From assembly GCA_001898385.1 (NCBI GenBank), contig MKTT01000119.1, forward strand, positions 18,971 through 82,970: a stretch of DNA of 64,000 nucleotides, written 5' to 3'. This DNA is from Planctomycetales bacterium 71-10. Lineage in GTDB: Bacteria; Planctomycetota; Planctomycetia; Isosphaerales; Isosphaeraceae. Within the stretch, counting starts at the first letter, position 1; each line of letters opens with the position of its first letter. The position numbers and the translations under genes were made by a program. Under the pieces are notes generated by a model. The model was not told the DNA's origin and made no database searches. It was given only the letters and a program-made list of their open reading frames with translations. Positions 1 through 8,127 of the stretch are shown one piece after another.

Positions 1-313
1 GCAGCGTGAACTCGGCCCCGGCGGGGTCGAAGGCGGGCCCGCCGATCTCGAAATGCCCGCCGTCGAACTGAGCGGCGCGGCCGTCGCCGCCCCGGACCAG
101 CGACGCCTCCCGGTCCTCCCCTTCCAGCTCGACGCCGAGCCGCACGTCGCCCCGCGCCGCCAGCGGCCGGAGCCCCGCCGCGTCCCCTGCTCCGGCGAAG
201 TGCCAGGCCGCGACGGCGTCGCGGAACGCCGGGCCCGGCCCGTCCTCGGCGTGGGCCGCGACCCCCGCCGCCATCGCCAGGATTGCGCCCAGGCGCGTCA
301 GGTGTGCATTCAT
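1..313 (-). CDS. N-terminus of secreted protein, possibly LamG/jelly-roll (partial)
   Basis: Runs leftward off the window edge; 104 residues are visible from an ATG at 313. The first ~22 residues form a signal peptide: basic MNAHLTR, a hydrophobic Ala/Leu/Val core and a likely cut after AHA. What follows (AWHFAGAGDAAG, then AAQFDGGHFEIGG) resembles the start of concanavalin/LamG-like domains, in which an A-x-FDG strand opens the fold. Such domains are common at the N-termini of exported planctomycete glycosidases and DUF1553-type proteins. The catalytic part, if any, lies outside the window, so only secretion is well supported. Confidence 0.6.
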   Translation of the reverse strand, partial: MNAHLTRLGAILAMAAGVAAHAEDGPGPAFRDAVAAWHFAGAGDAAGLRPLAARGDVRLGVELEGEDREASLVRGGDGRAAQFDGGHFEIGGPAFDPAGAEFTL

Positions 314-485
314 CGCCACGTTCCGGTCCCCCGCATCGGCCCAAAGTTCGGAGAGGCTGCACGGCCGGGCCATTAGACCCGCCCCGACGGCGCGAGTCCA
401 GGAACCGACGACCATCGCTCCGCTTGCCCGCCCGCCGCCGCCGCGGTAGCGTGTCCGCTCCGAGGACGCGCGAGGGGGCTCAACG

Positions 486-1598
486 ATGGCGAAGCGGGCG
501 GGCGTGCTGGCGGTTTATGTGACGAGCCACGGCTACGGGCACATGAACCGGGCGGTGGCGGTGGTGAACGAGGTGCCCAGGGACGTGCCGGTCGTGATCC
601 GGTCGTCGGCCGACCTGTTCCCGAACTGGCGCGAGCGGCTGACGCGGCCGGCCGACCTGAGCGAGCACGTCTCCGACGCCGGGGCCGTCAACCCGATCGG
701 CGGCAGCGGGACGACCGACGCCGCGGCGACGCTCGAACGGGCGATCCGCGTCCATCGCGAGGCCGCGACGCGGGTCGACGACGACGCGCGATGGCTCCGC
801 GAGGCCGGCGTCGCCGCGGTCCTGAGCGACGGCCCGCCGCTCCCCCTGGAGGCCGCGGCCCGCGCCGGCGTTCCGGGATGGCTGCTGGCCAACTTCACCT
901 GGTACGACATCTACGCCCCCTACGCCCGCCGCGCCGGGGCCGACGCGAAGCGGCTCGTCGCCGACTACAAGGCCGCCTACCGCCGCGCCGCCGGCGTCTT
1001 CCGCGCCGAGCCCGCGCTGGCGATGGCGTGGCTGCCGCGCCAGGAAGACGTCGGCCTGGTCGCCAACCCGGGCCGCGACCGCTCCAAGGAGCTGCGGTCG
1101 CTCCTGGGCCTGGGGAAGAAGGAAAGGATCGTGTATTTCTACGTGGGTCGATACGGCCAGGACGACCTGGACTGGGGCCGGCTGGCGTCGTTCGCGGGCC
1201 GGGGCGTCCACTTCGTCGGCTACCATGCCGCGCCGGTCGGGGAACTGCCGAACCTGCACCTGGTCTCGGCCGCCGAGTGGTCCGGGGGCGACCTGATCGC
1301 GTCGGCCGACGCCGTGGTGGCGAAGGCGGGCTACGGCACGATAAGCGAGACCATGGCCCACGGCCGGCCGATCCTCTACCCGCCGCGGACGGGCTTCGCC
1401 GAGCACCGCGCCCTCGACCGCGCCGCGAGGGCCTGGGGCGGCGGCGTCCCGGTCTCCACGCGCGACTTCGCCGCCATGCGCATCGGCCCGGCCCTCGACC
1501 GCGCCTTCGCCCTCGGCCGCGTCGAGCCGCCGTACCCGACCGACGGCGCCGCGCGGGTGGCGAAGAATCTGGCCGCGATGTGCCGCGGGCGGGCGTGA
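486..1598 (+). CDS. GT-B glycosyltransferase-like protein
   Basis: 370 residues, cytoplasmic, with no signal peptide or membrane segment. The N-terminus carries SHGYGHMNR (residues 14-22), the Gly/His loop seen at the acceptor side of GT-B enzymes such as the MurG/UGT-like group and the glycosyltransferase half of some GHMP-kinase fusions. Near residue 275 comes AVVAKAGYGTISE, which matches the nucleotide-sugar binding loop of GT-B folds. It therefore probably transfers a sugar, but donor and acceptor cannot be told. The start at 486 is preceded by a purine-rich GAGGGGG. The last ~40 bases of the gene recur, degenerate, after the downstream toxin gene. A non-catalytic GT-B homologue is possible. 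Confidence 0.72.
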   Translation: MAKRAGVLAVYVTSHGYGHMNRAVAVVNEVPRDVPVVIRSSADLFPNWRERLTRPADLSEHVSDAGAVNPIGGSGTTDAAATLERAIRVHREAATRVDDDARWLREAGVAAVLSDGPPLPLEAAARAGVPGWLLANFTWYDIYAPYARRAGADAKRLVADYKAAYRRAAGVFRAEPALAMAWLPRQEDVGLVANPGRDRSKELRSLLGLGKKERIVYFYVGRYGQDDLDWGRLASFAGRGVHFVGYHAAPVGELPNLHLVSAAEWSGGDLIASADAVVAKAGYGTISETMAHGRPILYPPRTGFAEHRALDRAARAWGGGVPVSTRDFAAMRIGPALDRAFALGRVEPPYPTDGAARVAKNLAAMCRGRA

Positions 1599-1615
1599 AT
1601 CCGCCCTGCTCCTGG

Positions 1616-1621
1616 TAGAAT
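1616..1621 (+). promoter_or_regulatory. -10-like element TAGAAT before the toxin-antitoxin pair
   Basis: TAGAAT lies 30 bases upstream of the antitoxin ATG, in the short gap after the glycosyltransferase. No convincing -35 box is visible, so this is a candidate only. Confidence 0.35.
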
Positions 1622-1650
1622 GGATTTCGGAACATCGAAAGGGGGAGCCG

Positions 1651-1935
1651 ATGGACCCGAGGATCATCGAAGGGACGTGGGAGCAGGTGGCGCGGCGGGC
1701 CCGCGAGTTCGCCGGGCGTCGGATCCGCGTCACCGTGCTCGACGAGCCCGAGGCTCCGGTCGATCCGACTCCTCGGGAACGATCGCTCGAAGAGGCGTAC
1801 AAGCGAGACCTGATCGCCTCGGGGCTCGTGGACCGGCTCCCCTCGTCGCTCGACGCGGCCGAAGATGAAGACGACGCCCCCATCGCCGTCCCCGGCGAGC
1901 CCGTCTCGGAAACGATCCTTCGCGAGCGTCGATGA
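1651..1935 (+). CDS. putative antitoxin of a PIN-domain toxin
   Basis: 94 residues, acidic in its C-terminal half. It begins MDPRIIEGTWEQVARRAREF and continues GRRIRVTVLDEP, the GTWE...GxRVRLTVL pattern found in short proteins next to PIN-domain genes in cyanobacteria and planctomycetes. No classical AbrB, RHH or Phd fold is obvious. The start follows GGGGGAG by 4 bases. Its stop overlaps the toxin start as ATGA, the coupled arrangement usual for type II toxin-antitoxin pairs. Expected role: neutralise the PIN nuclease and possibly autoregulate the pair. The antitoxin assignment rests mainly on gene context. Confidence 0.7.
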   Translation: MDPRIIEGTWEQVARRAREFAGRRIRVTVLDEPEAPVDPTPRERSLEEAYKRDLIASGLVDRLPSSLDAAEDEDDAPIAVPGEPVSETILRERR

Positions 1936-2402
1936 ACGTGGGCGCGTACTTCCTCGACACCAGCGCCCTGGTCAAGCGGAACATGCAGGAGATAGGTACG
2001 GCGTGGGTCCGCGAACTGACCCGCGCCGACGCGCCGCACGACCTGTACATCGCCCGCATCTCCGTCGTCGAGTTGATCGCCGCCATCAGCCGGCGCGAGC
2101 GAGGTGGGCATCTGACGCCGTCCCAAGGAGCGGCCGTCATCGGGCACTTTCGCAGGAGGGTGTCCCGGCGCTACATCGTCGTCGAACTCTCCCCGGCGTT
2201 GTTCGACGACGCCTCGCACCTGGCCCGGAAACACGGCCTTCGCGGTTACGACGCCGTCCAGCTTGCCGCCGCTGCGGCCCTGGATCGGCCCAGGGCGGCC
2301 CGCGGCCTGCCGCCCTTGACGCTCGTCTCCGCGGACGCGGAGTTGAACCGGGCGGCGTCGGCGGAAGGGCTGTCCGTCGAGGATCCGAATCAGCATCCCT
2401 GA
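1932..2402 (+). CDS. PIN-domain ribonuclease toxin (VapC-like)
   Basis: 156 residues, the usual size for a VapC/PIN toxin. The acidic active-site set is in place: D9 in FLDTSALVK, E47 in ISVVELIAA, D107 in RGYDAVQLA and D135 in LVSADAELN. These residues coordinate Mg2+ or Mn2+ for RNA cleavage, often of tRNA or rRNA. The gene overlaps the preceding antitoxin by four bases (ATGA), so translation is probably coupled. The pair sits between a glycosyltransferase and a degenerate duplicate of that gene's 3' end, which suggests local insertion. Target RNA is unknown. Confidence 0.88.
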   Translation: MNVGAYFLDTSALVKRNMQEIGTAWVRELTRADAPHDLYIARISVVELIAAISRRERGGHLTPSQGAAVIGHFRRRVSRRYIVVELSPALFDDASHLARKHGLRGYDAVQLAAAAALDRPRAARGLPPLTLVSADAELNRAASAEGLSVEDPNQHP

Positions 2403-2417
2403 TCGCCCTTACGCCGC

Positions 2418-2460
2418 GCCGCGCGGGTGGCGAAGCGGCTGGCCGGTCTGTGCCGGGGAC
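2418..2460 (+). repeat. degenerate duplicate of the glycosyltransferase 3' end
   Basis: These bases align with 1548-1590, the last codons of the glycosyltransferase: an identical run of 18 (GCCGCGCGGGTGGCGAAG) is followed by CTGGCCG and TGTGCCG blocks. The toxin-antitoxin pair lies exactly between the two copies. This looks like a footprint of duplication or insertion, not a functional site. Confidence 0.6.
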
Positions 2461-2472
2461 GTGGCGGCCGAG

Positions 2473-2478
2473 TATAAT
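2473..2478 (+). promoter_or_regulatory. -10 element TATAAT before the PepSY gene
   Basis: A perfect TATAAT occurs about 100 bases upstream of the PepSY protein start, in an otherwise GC-rich gap. No clear TTGACA-like -35 is seen at 17 bases. Confidence 0.45.
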
Positions 2479-2578
2479 CGCGGTCCGGCCCGCCCGCGTC
2501 GCCCGGTCCCGCGACGACGGAGCCTCGGGCCCTACCCACCGAACATCCATCCGCACCGCAACCAACCCGAGGGACTGC

Positions 2579-3928
2579 ATGTCCGGGACAATCATCGACG
2601 TCGCCGCGCCGGCGGAGGACGCCCCCGAGCGGGAGGAGACGCCCCGCGCCGAGGGGGCCCGCCGGCTCTACGCCGTGGTCTGGCGCTGGCACTTCTACGC
2701 CGGGCTGCTGACCGCGCCGCTCATGTGGGTCGTCACCCTCACCGGCGCCCTGTACGCCTTCCGCACCGAGATCGTCGAGTGGCGCGACCGCCCCTGGCTG
2801 GTCGTCGAGCCGGGCCCGCAGCGGAAGGGGCTCGACGAGCTGATCGAGGTCGCCAAGAAGGCCGGCGGCTCGGACGAGCTGGAGGGGATGGCCCTCCGCC
2901 CCGAGCCCGACCGCTCCGTCCGGTTCATGGTCGAGGGGACCGGGACCGGCGGCCACGACGGCGGGCCGCCCCACGTCGACGTCTATGTGAACCCCTACAC
3001 CGGCGACGTCCTCGGGACGCGGACGGAAGGGACGGACGTCTTCGACGTCGTGCTGGCGCTGCACCGCAATTTGATGTACGGCTCGACGGGCCGCGCGCTC
3101 GTCGAGTTGACGACCGCCTGGGGCCTGATCCTGCTGGCGACGGGCGTCTACCTCTGGTGGCCGCGCGGCAAGACGAACGTCGGGGTGTGGACGCCGCGGC
3201 TCAAGGGGAAGCTCTACGCCGTGCTCCGCGACTGGCACTCGGTCCCGGGCTTCTACCTGGCGGCGCTGATCGGGATCGTCACGGCGACGGGCCTGGTCTT
3301 CTCGCTCGTCATGGGCTCCACGTTCAACTGGTCGGTGCAGAAGATCGGCCACTGGCCCCCCGCGTGGATGGCCCCGCCCAAGGCCGCGCCCGCCCCCCCG
3401 GGGGCCTCGGCCGCGCCGCTGGACGTCGTCGCCGCGAACTTCCTGAAGGAGGCCCGCCCCGGCGAGGTCGTCGCGTTCCGCCCGGCCGCGAAGCCCGAGT
3501 TGAACCATCGCGCGTGGATCAGCGAGGACGACGACAAGAACCGGATGCGGGCCGTCACCGCCGACCGCTGGACGGGCGAGGTGATCTCGTCCGTCGCGCC
3601 GGCCGACCTGCCGTTCATGTACCGCGTGCGGCTCTGGTCGGTCTCGACGCACGTCGGCAAGATCTTCGGGCTGACGACGGAGATCCTGGCGTGCGTCGCC
3701 TCGCTGGCGATGTTCGCCCTGTCGGCCACCGGCGTCTGGATGTGGTGGGAGCGACGCCCCCGCAACCGCACCGGATTCCCCCGCCGCCCCGAGCCGAAGT
3801 CGCTCCCGCGCTGGGGGTGGCTGATCGTGGTGGTCGGCGGCGTGCTGCTGCCGGTCGCCGGGGCGTCGATGGTCCTGGTCGTCCTGCTCGACGCCCTGGC
3901 CTACCCGCTGCGCAAGCGGTGGGCGTGA
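2579..3928 (+). CDS. PepSY-associated TM helix protein (PiuB-like)
   Basis: 449 residues. After an acidic N-terminus comes WRWHFYAGLLTAPLMWVVTL (residues 35-54), the histidine-bearing first helix typical of the PepSY_TM family. Further helices are near residues 175-200 (AWGLILLATGVYLWWPRG), 222-245, 365-390 (ending VWMWW) and 410-435. Between helices lie periplasmic PepSY-like stretches. Relatives are found in siderophore or iron uptake loci and as ferric-reductase-like membrane proteins. No iron gene is adjacent here, so that role is inferred from family only. The ATG at 2579 was chosen because the hydrophilic leader and helix pattern begin there and upstream reading in this frame overlaps the toxin gene. 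Confidence 0.85.
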   Translation: MSGTIIDVAAPAEDAPEREETPRAEGARRLYAVVWRWHFYAGLLTAPLMWVVTLTGALYAFRTEIVEWRDRPWLVVEPGPQRKGLDELIEVAKKAGGSDELEGMALRPEPDRSVRFMVEGTGTGGHDGGPPHVDVYVNPYTGDVLGTRTEGTDVFDVVLALHRNLMYGSTGRALVELTTAWGLILLATGVYLWWPRGKTNVGVWTPRLKGKLYAVLRDWHSVPGFYLAALIGIVTATGLVFSLVMGSTFNWSVQKIGHWPPAWMAPPKAAPAPPGASAAPLDVVAANFLKEARPGEVVAFRPAAKPELNHRAWISEDDDKNRMRAVTADRWTGEVISSVAPADLPFMYRVRLWSVSTHVGKIFGLTTEILACVASLAMFALSATGVWMWWERRPRNRTGFPRRPEPKSLPRWGWLIVVVGGVLLPVAGASMVLVVLLDALAYPLRKRWA

Positions 3929-3956
3929 GGGGGCGGCGCCGGCGGCCCGGGGCGGG

Positions 3957-3962
3957 TATGCT
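3957..3962 (+). promoter_or_regulatory. -10-like TATGCT before the oxidoreductase
   Basis: TATGCT lies 52 bases upstream of the Gfo/Idh/MocA start, in the short gap after the PepSY gene. No clear -35 box is visible. Confidence 0.3.
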
Positions 3963-4013
3963 CGTGGGCCGTCGTGCGATCGGCTGGAAACGTCTGGAAG
4001 GCGAGGCGACGTC

Positions 4014-5003
4014 ATGGGCCTGCGATGGGGTCTGCTGGGCTGTGCGAGGATCTGCCGGAGGGGCCTGATCCCGGGGATCCGGGCGTCGGAGTCGGGCGAG
4101 GTGGCGGCGATCGCCAGCCGCGACGCCGCCAACGCGAAGGCGTGGGCCGACGAGTTCCAGATCCCGACGGCGCACGGGTCTTACGAGGCCCTCGTCGCGG
4201 ATCCGAACGTCGACGCGGTCTACGTCCCGCTCCCGAACGAGCTGCACAAGCCCTGGGTGCTGAAGGCGGCCGACGCCGGCAAGCACGTCCTCTGCGAGAA
4301 GCCCCTGGCCCTCGACGTGGACGAGGCCCGCGCGATGGCCGACCACTGCCGCGACCGCGGCGTGCTGCTGATGGAAGGCTTCATGTGGCGGCACCAGCCG
4401 CGCACGCTGGCGGTCAAGAAGATGGTCGCCGACGGCGCGATCGGCAAGCTGAAGCTGATCCGCGCGTCGTTCTCGTTCCCGATCGACCCGGCCGACTGGC
4501 GGCTCGACCCGAGGCGGGGGGGCGGGCCGGTGTGGGACATCGGCACCTACGGCGTGAACGCCTCGCGGCTGTTCGCCGGGGCCGAGCCCGAGCGGGTGGA
4601 GGCCGCCGGCCTGTTCGCCCCGAGCGGCGTGGACATGGCCGTGGCCGCGGCCCTGCGGTTCCCCAACGGCATCCTGGCGACGATCGATTGCAGCTTCGAA
4701 CAGCCGTTCGTGTGCCGCTATGAACTCGTCGGCACGGCCGGATCGATCCTCGTCCCCGACGCCTTCCTCCCCCCCGCCTCCGGCCCGATCGCGACCCTGC
4801 GGACGATGGAGACCGCCTCCGACGTGGGCGAGGGCTCCGACCGCCACGAGACCCTGACCTTCCCGGCCGTCGACCAGTACGCCGCGATGGTCGACTCGTT
4901 CGCACGCTCCGTCGCCGCCGGCTCGCTGGAGGCCCCCGCCGAGGACGGCGTCGCCCAGATGGACGTCCTCAGCCGCATCCTCCAGGCCGCGCGGGCGGGG
5001 TGA
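4014..5003 (+). CDS. Gfo/Idh/MocA family NAD(P)-dependent oxidoreductase
   Basis: 329 residues. The N-terminal Rossmann fold shows WGLLGCARI (residues 5-13) in place of the usual GxGxxA loop. The family's catalytic EKP is at residues 95-97 (HVLCEKPLAL). The C-terminal half contains GGGPVWDIGTYGVN, the conserved Gly-rich strand with a substrate-contacting Asp and Tyr. Closest in style to the dimeric dihydrodiol/D-xylose dehydrogenase branch (LLMEGFMWRHQP is typical). It would oxidise or reduce a sugar or cyclitol hydroxyl with NAD(P)(H); the substrate cannot be read from sequence. Cytoplasmic. It is co-directional with the PepSY gene but separated by 85 bases. Confidence 0.92.
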   Translation: MGLRWGLLGCARICRRGLIPGIRASESGEVAAIASRDAANAKAWADEFQIPTAHGSYEALVADPNVDAVYVPLPNELHKPWVLKAADAGKHVLCEKPLALDVDEARAMADHCRDRGVLLMEGFMWRHQPRTLAVKKMVADGAIGKLKLIRASFSFPIDPADWRLDPRRGGGPVWDIGTYGVNASRLFAGAEPERVEAAGLFAPSGVDMAVAAALRFPNGILATIDCSFEQPFVCRYELVGTAGSILVPDAFLPPASGPIATLRTMETASDVGEGSDRHETLTFPAVDQYAAMVDSFARSVAAGSLEAPAEDGVAQMDVLSRILQAARAG

Positions 5004-5590
5004 GGCCCGACCCTCGCCGCTCGTTTCAGATCACACGTCCATGCGCCGGGCCGCATCTTGACCGGCCCCGGCTTGGCTTCGTCCGCGGCGAGAGGACCAC
5101 CCCAATCTAGCCGCAAAGCAATTCACAAAAGAAACTTGCATCCCAATCCAATTGGGTTCGTCCGTCGAATTCGAATGATGATTCTTCCCGACCGTCGTGG
5201 AGTTCGGGACGGCCGGTACCAACGGACGTCCCTGATCCCGCCCTCGCGGCCCGATGAGGAAGCCGCGGGGATGGTCGCCTCGAAATCCGCGACAGTCCGG
5301 CGGCCCTCGGGCTCGGCCAGGCTCGTCCGCAGCGGCTCAACCGTCGGCCGGATTGTCAAAGACCCGAGGCCCTCCATCTCGCTACGGTCGTCGGGCCCAG
5401 CGTCCGGATTTCACGATTCCGCATCGTCGGCGAGATTCGGCGTACCTCGCCGCGAACCAGTCGGCGCGAGGCCCCGTCCTCCCTTTCGACGCGGAGGCTG
5501 GCTTTCGACCTGGCCTGGAGAAAGCCGGGGCCGGCCGGGATCAGGTCGAAGCCGGGCGGCTCTTACTGAGGCACGGAGATCCCGAGGGAC
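5004..5590. other. intergenic stretch of reduced GC, no gene seen
   Basis: 587 bases with several AT-rich patches (around 5110-5180) unlike the flanking coding DNA. Short reading frames here lack codon bias and a ribosome site. No RNA gene, repeat or clear terminator was recognised. Confidence 0.4.
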
Positions 5591-6052
5591 ATGGAGTACG
5601 ATCCGGATCGATTGCTGCAATACATCCAGGAGGGTGCGGAATGCTGGCAAAATGTCGGCGACACGTTCTACGTCGACTTCGTCCGGGGCTGCGGCGAAGC
5701 AGGGCTCCGAAGGAGCGCCGAGATCTTGAGGGCGCAGGTCGACGAGACGGATGAGTTGATCGCATGCTATGCAGCAAGTTTGATCATCAGATCGCGGTTG
5801 CCGGGCCGCGTCGGCGTCATCCTGGAAACCTTACGCCTGCCCTTCAAATCCCGAGGGCTCAGGGACGAGGTCCTGGAGAGGATCTTCGACGAGATCAGAG
5901 ACGACCCCGCCGAGTTCCTGAGCCACGCTGAGATTATCTCGGAGGCCCGGCGAGCCGGAGTCGAGGCCCGCTCGTCAACGGCCTCGAAAATGATCGCGGA
6001 ATTCCTGGAGCTTGCTGCGAAGACATCCACTTCGCCGTCTCCCGATGGCTGA
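5591..6052 (+). CDS. hypothetical helical protein
   Basis: 153 residues, not recognised. The start is well supported: ATG five bases after GAGGGAC. It is predicted to be mostly alpha-helical, with charged, amphipathic segments (LRDEVLERIFDEIRDDPAEF), no signal peptide, no Cys motif and no membrane helix, so it is probably cytoplasmic. Third-position GC is lower than in neighbouring genes and it sits in a less GC-rich island, which hints at acquisition. It converges with yraN. Length and helicity would fit a small adaptor or immunity-type protein, but nothing in the sequence proves a role. Confidence 0.6.
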   Translation: MEYDPDRLLQYIQEGAECWQNVGDTFYVDFVRGCGEAGLRRSAEILRAQVDETDELIACYAASLIIRSRLPGRVGVILETLRLPFKSRGLRDEVLERIFDEIRDDPAEFLSHAEIISEARRAGVEARSSTASKMIAEFLELAAKTSTSPSPDG

Positions 6053-6162
6053 GTCGGAGGCCATGACATGGCGGCGGTTCGTGGCAGCTTCCGGCCTTGA
6101 ACGAAGGCGGCGACGAGGGGGTCACGCCGGCTTCTGATGGCTCGCGGCATAACATCGATGCG

Positions 6163-6561
6163 TCAGCGGAACATCTGGCCGCGGCCGTGGGCTTCGAAGG
6201 CGTCGGGGTAGTGCTCGACGATCGGCGGGCCGTCGTCGGCGGGCCAGAGGACGGCGACGACGTCGAACCGACAGCGGTGTTCGAGCAGGCGGTGGCGCTT
6301 GAGGAAGTGGAGCGCGGCGAGCGTGAGCCGCCGCTGCTTCTCGCGCGTGACGGCCTCGGCCGGGTCGCCGCGGCGGCGGGCCTTGACCTCGACGAAGACC
6401 ACGACGTCGCCGTCGCGGGCGATCGCGTCGACCTCGCCGTGCTTCGTGCGGTAGTTGCGCCGGAGGATCCGCATCCCCCGGCGCTTCAGGTGGGCGACGG
6501 CCGCGCGCTCGCCCCGGTCGCCGAGGAGTCGGCCGATCAGGGCTCGCAGGACGGGGTTCAT
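6163..6561 (-). CDS. yraN: YraN/UPF0102 family nuclease-fold protein
   Basis: 132 residues, normal for the family. It has GERAAVAHLKRRGM near the N-terminus, then HGEVDAIARDGDVVVFVEVK (residues 41-60), which carries the E...D...E-x-K set of a restriction-endonuclease-like (Holliday-junction resolvase-like) fold. YraN proteins are broadly conserved; a role in DNA processing is presumed from the fold but not proven. The gene starts four bases after the stop of an upstream lipoprotein gene, so the two are probably co-transcribed. In many bacteria yraN instead lies near rnhB or rsmI, which are not present here. Confidence 0.92.
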   Translation of the reverse strand: MNPVLRALIGRLLGDRGERAAVAHLKRRGMRILRRNYRTKHGEVDAIARDGDVVVFVEVKARRRGDPAEAVTREKQRRLTLAALHFLKRHRLLEHRCRFDVVAVLWPADDGPPIVEHYPDAFEAHGRGQMFR

Positions 6562-6565
6562 GGGG

Positions 6566-6847
6566 TCATTTTACGCCCAGGCTGGCCTCGATGTCCTGGG
6601 CCTGGTCGCTGAGCCCCCCCTTGAGGCGGTTGTTCTTGAAGAACGGGGCGTGCGTGCGCCCGCCGTCGGGGGCGACGGCCTCGATCCGGTCGGGCCGTTC
6701 GCGGTCGTCGCCGTCGGCGGCCTCCACGGCCTCGTCGCGAGGGGGGGCGGCCTCCTTGCGCGCGGAGGGCCGGAGCGATTCGCAGCCGGTGGCCAGCCCG
6801 GCGCAGAGCGTGAGGACGCACGCCGGGCCGAAGAGGGATCGCCGCAT
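6566..6847 (-). CDS. small lipoprotein
   Basis: 93 residues beginning MRRSLFGPACVLTLCAGLAT and then GCES, a lipobox-like signal with the lipidated Cys probably the one in ATGC. The mature part is short, charged and of low complexity (Glu/Asp/Arg rich), with a conserved-looking end HAPFFKNNRLKGGLSDQAQD. Probably tethered to a membrane facing the periplasm. A GTG farther upstream would extend the frame but would bury the signal peptide, so the ATG at 6847 is preferred. It lies four bases upstream of yraN. Function unknown. Confidence 0.68.
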   Translation of the reverse strand: MRRSLFGPACVLTLCAGLATGCESLRPSARKEAAPPRDEAVEAADGDDRERPDRIEAVAPDGGRTHAPFFKNNRLKGGLSDQAQDIEASLGVK

Positions 6848-7066
6848 GGCCGTATCTTCCTTGCTAAGAGCGATGCGGGCCCCCGGGGCGGTCGATCGCC
6901 GGCGGGGCCTCGGGTTCTTCTCGGGCGGACGCCCGCGCGGGGCGTCCCCGCGGAAATGCGGCGACACTATGCCAGGGACCGGCCGATCCGTCCAGGCCAG
7001 GTCTCCGCGGGGTGTGCCTTTGGAATTTGGCGGATCGCGTCTGAGGTTGAGGGGGCATCCTGACGG

Positions 7067-7112
7067 CCTTCCCCCCTGGCGGGGGAAGGTGGCCCGAAGG
7101 GCCGGATGAGGG
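7067..7112 (+). repeat. dispersed palindromic repeat, forward form
   Basis: CCTTCCCCC-loop-GGGGGAAGG hairpin followed by GTGGCCCGAAGGGCCGGATGAGG. Same family as the repeats near 11.8 kb, 42.8 kb and 46.8 kb: a hairpin, then a second small palindrome, then GGATGAGGGG. Confidence 0.75.
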
Positions 7113-7197
7113 GGAAGACGAGCGCGGGGGCCGTCGGATCTCGCGCCGGCCCGGGCGGGCGGGCCTGCGAATCCCGACGGCGCCGGTGCTTCGCGTC

Positions 7198-7249
7198 CCC
7201 CTCATCTGACCCCTGCGGGGTCTGTCTTCCCCCGCGAGGGGGGAAGACG
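7198..7249 (-). repeat. dispersed palindromic repeat, inverted form
   Basis: Reads CCCTCATCTGACCCC, then a GGGGTC half and a CTTCCCCC-GGGGGGAAG hairpin. It is the reverse-orientation partner of the repeat at 7067, about 85 bases away. Confidence 0.7.
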
Positions 7250-7304
7250 CCGACCGCTAAATTCCAAAGGCCCACCCTCTCCGCGTCGGAGGGGGCGGAT
7301 CTTT

Positions 7305-7330
7305 CACGGTGGCCCGCCCGGACCACCGTG
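7305..7330. repeat. small palindrome CACGGTGG...CCACCGTG
   Basis: Eight-base perfect arms around a GC-rich loop (cccgcccgga). The GGTGG/CCACC and CCCGCCCGGA parts resemble the longer inverted repeat at 16.3 kb. It lies between the repeat pair and the downstream end of the leftward gene ending at 7444, so it could also act as a terminator for it. Confidence 0.5.
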
Positions 7331-7443
7331 AGGCATCGACCCTCCCCGAGGGTCCAGGGCCGGCGCCGGCGTTCGAAAGCGAAGCGGCGGCCGGGTTCCA
7401 CCGGCCGCCGCTCCATCCCTTGTACGGATCGGTCGCGTTCGGC

Positions 7444-8127
7444 TCAGTCGTCGATGCCGAGGCGGTAGAGCAGCTCGTCGAACTGGTCGCGGTGCTCGTC
7501 GTCGGTGGAGTGGAGGTGCTCGGCCTCGGAGATGAACTTGAGGGTGTCGTCGCGGCGGAGGCCGTAGCCGCGGAGGACCTCCTCGAAGGGCTCCAGGTCG
7601 TTGGCGTAGACGAAGAGGAGCTTGTGCTCGTCGAACTGGACTTCCATCGGCCCGCCCGGGTTGAGGGCGGCCAGGCCGGTGCAGCCGTCGTTCATCAGGA
7701 GCGACTCGTAGTCGTAGAGCGTGCTCTTGAGGATGACGGTGTCCATGTGCTCGCGGTAGAGGTCGGAGTGGGAGCCGGCCTCGGAGTCGTGGCTGGACTC
7801 CATCACCACGTCCACGACCTCGCCGAGCGGGTCGAGCAGGTCCATGAAGACGTCGAAGAGGCGGTCGGCCGAGACGCTTGCGGCCAGGACGGGCATGGTG
7901 TTGCCGGTCTCGGGGTCGCAGTAGACGTCGCGGCGATAGCCCTCCCGGGGGACCACGTCCAGGCCGATCGAGGGCCGGACGGCGTCGGTCAGGGCGAAGC
8001 TGCCGTAGCGGCCCACGCGGAGGTGGGCGTCGAGCTGCTCCTGGCTGAGGTCGTCGAAGCTGGTGCGCGGCATGCGGGCGGGGTTGTTGCGGAGCACGCG
8101 TTCGAGGAAGCGTTGAATGAAACTCAT
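7444..8127 (-). CDS. conserved-looking hypothetical protein
   Basis: 227 residues, not recognised. It starts MSFIQRFLERVLRNNPARMP, with a purine-rich GGAGGGGGG upstream. The sequence is acidic and balanced between helix and strand, with no signal peptide, membrane helix or Cys pairs. Conserved-looking segments include YGSFALTDAVRP, VVDVVMESSHDSE and the end HRDQFDELLYRLGIDD. The repeated short phrases about thresholds of length and strand pattern give no clear fold. A TATAGT -10-like element lies about 200 bases upstream. Good codon bias and a clean start argue that it is real. Cytoplasmic; role unknown. Confidence 0.75.
   Translation of the reverse strand: MSFIQRFLERVLRNNPARMPRTSFDDLSQEQLDAHLRVGRYGSFALTDAVRPSIGLDVVPREGYRRDVYCDPETGNTMPVLAASVSADRLFDVFMDLLDPLGEVVDVVMESSHDSEAGSHSDLYREHMDTVILKSTLYDYESLLMNDGCTGLAALNPGGPMEVQFDEHKLLFVYANDLEPFEEVLRGYGLRRDDTLKFISEAEHLHSTDDEHRDQFDELLYRLGIDD

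Noticed and set aside
7106..7468. Small gene in the repeat region
   Set aside because: Translation of palindromic repeats (GKTSAG, SPRVQGRR); no ribosome site.
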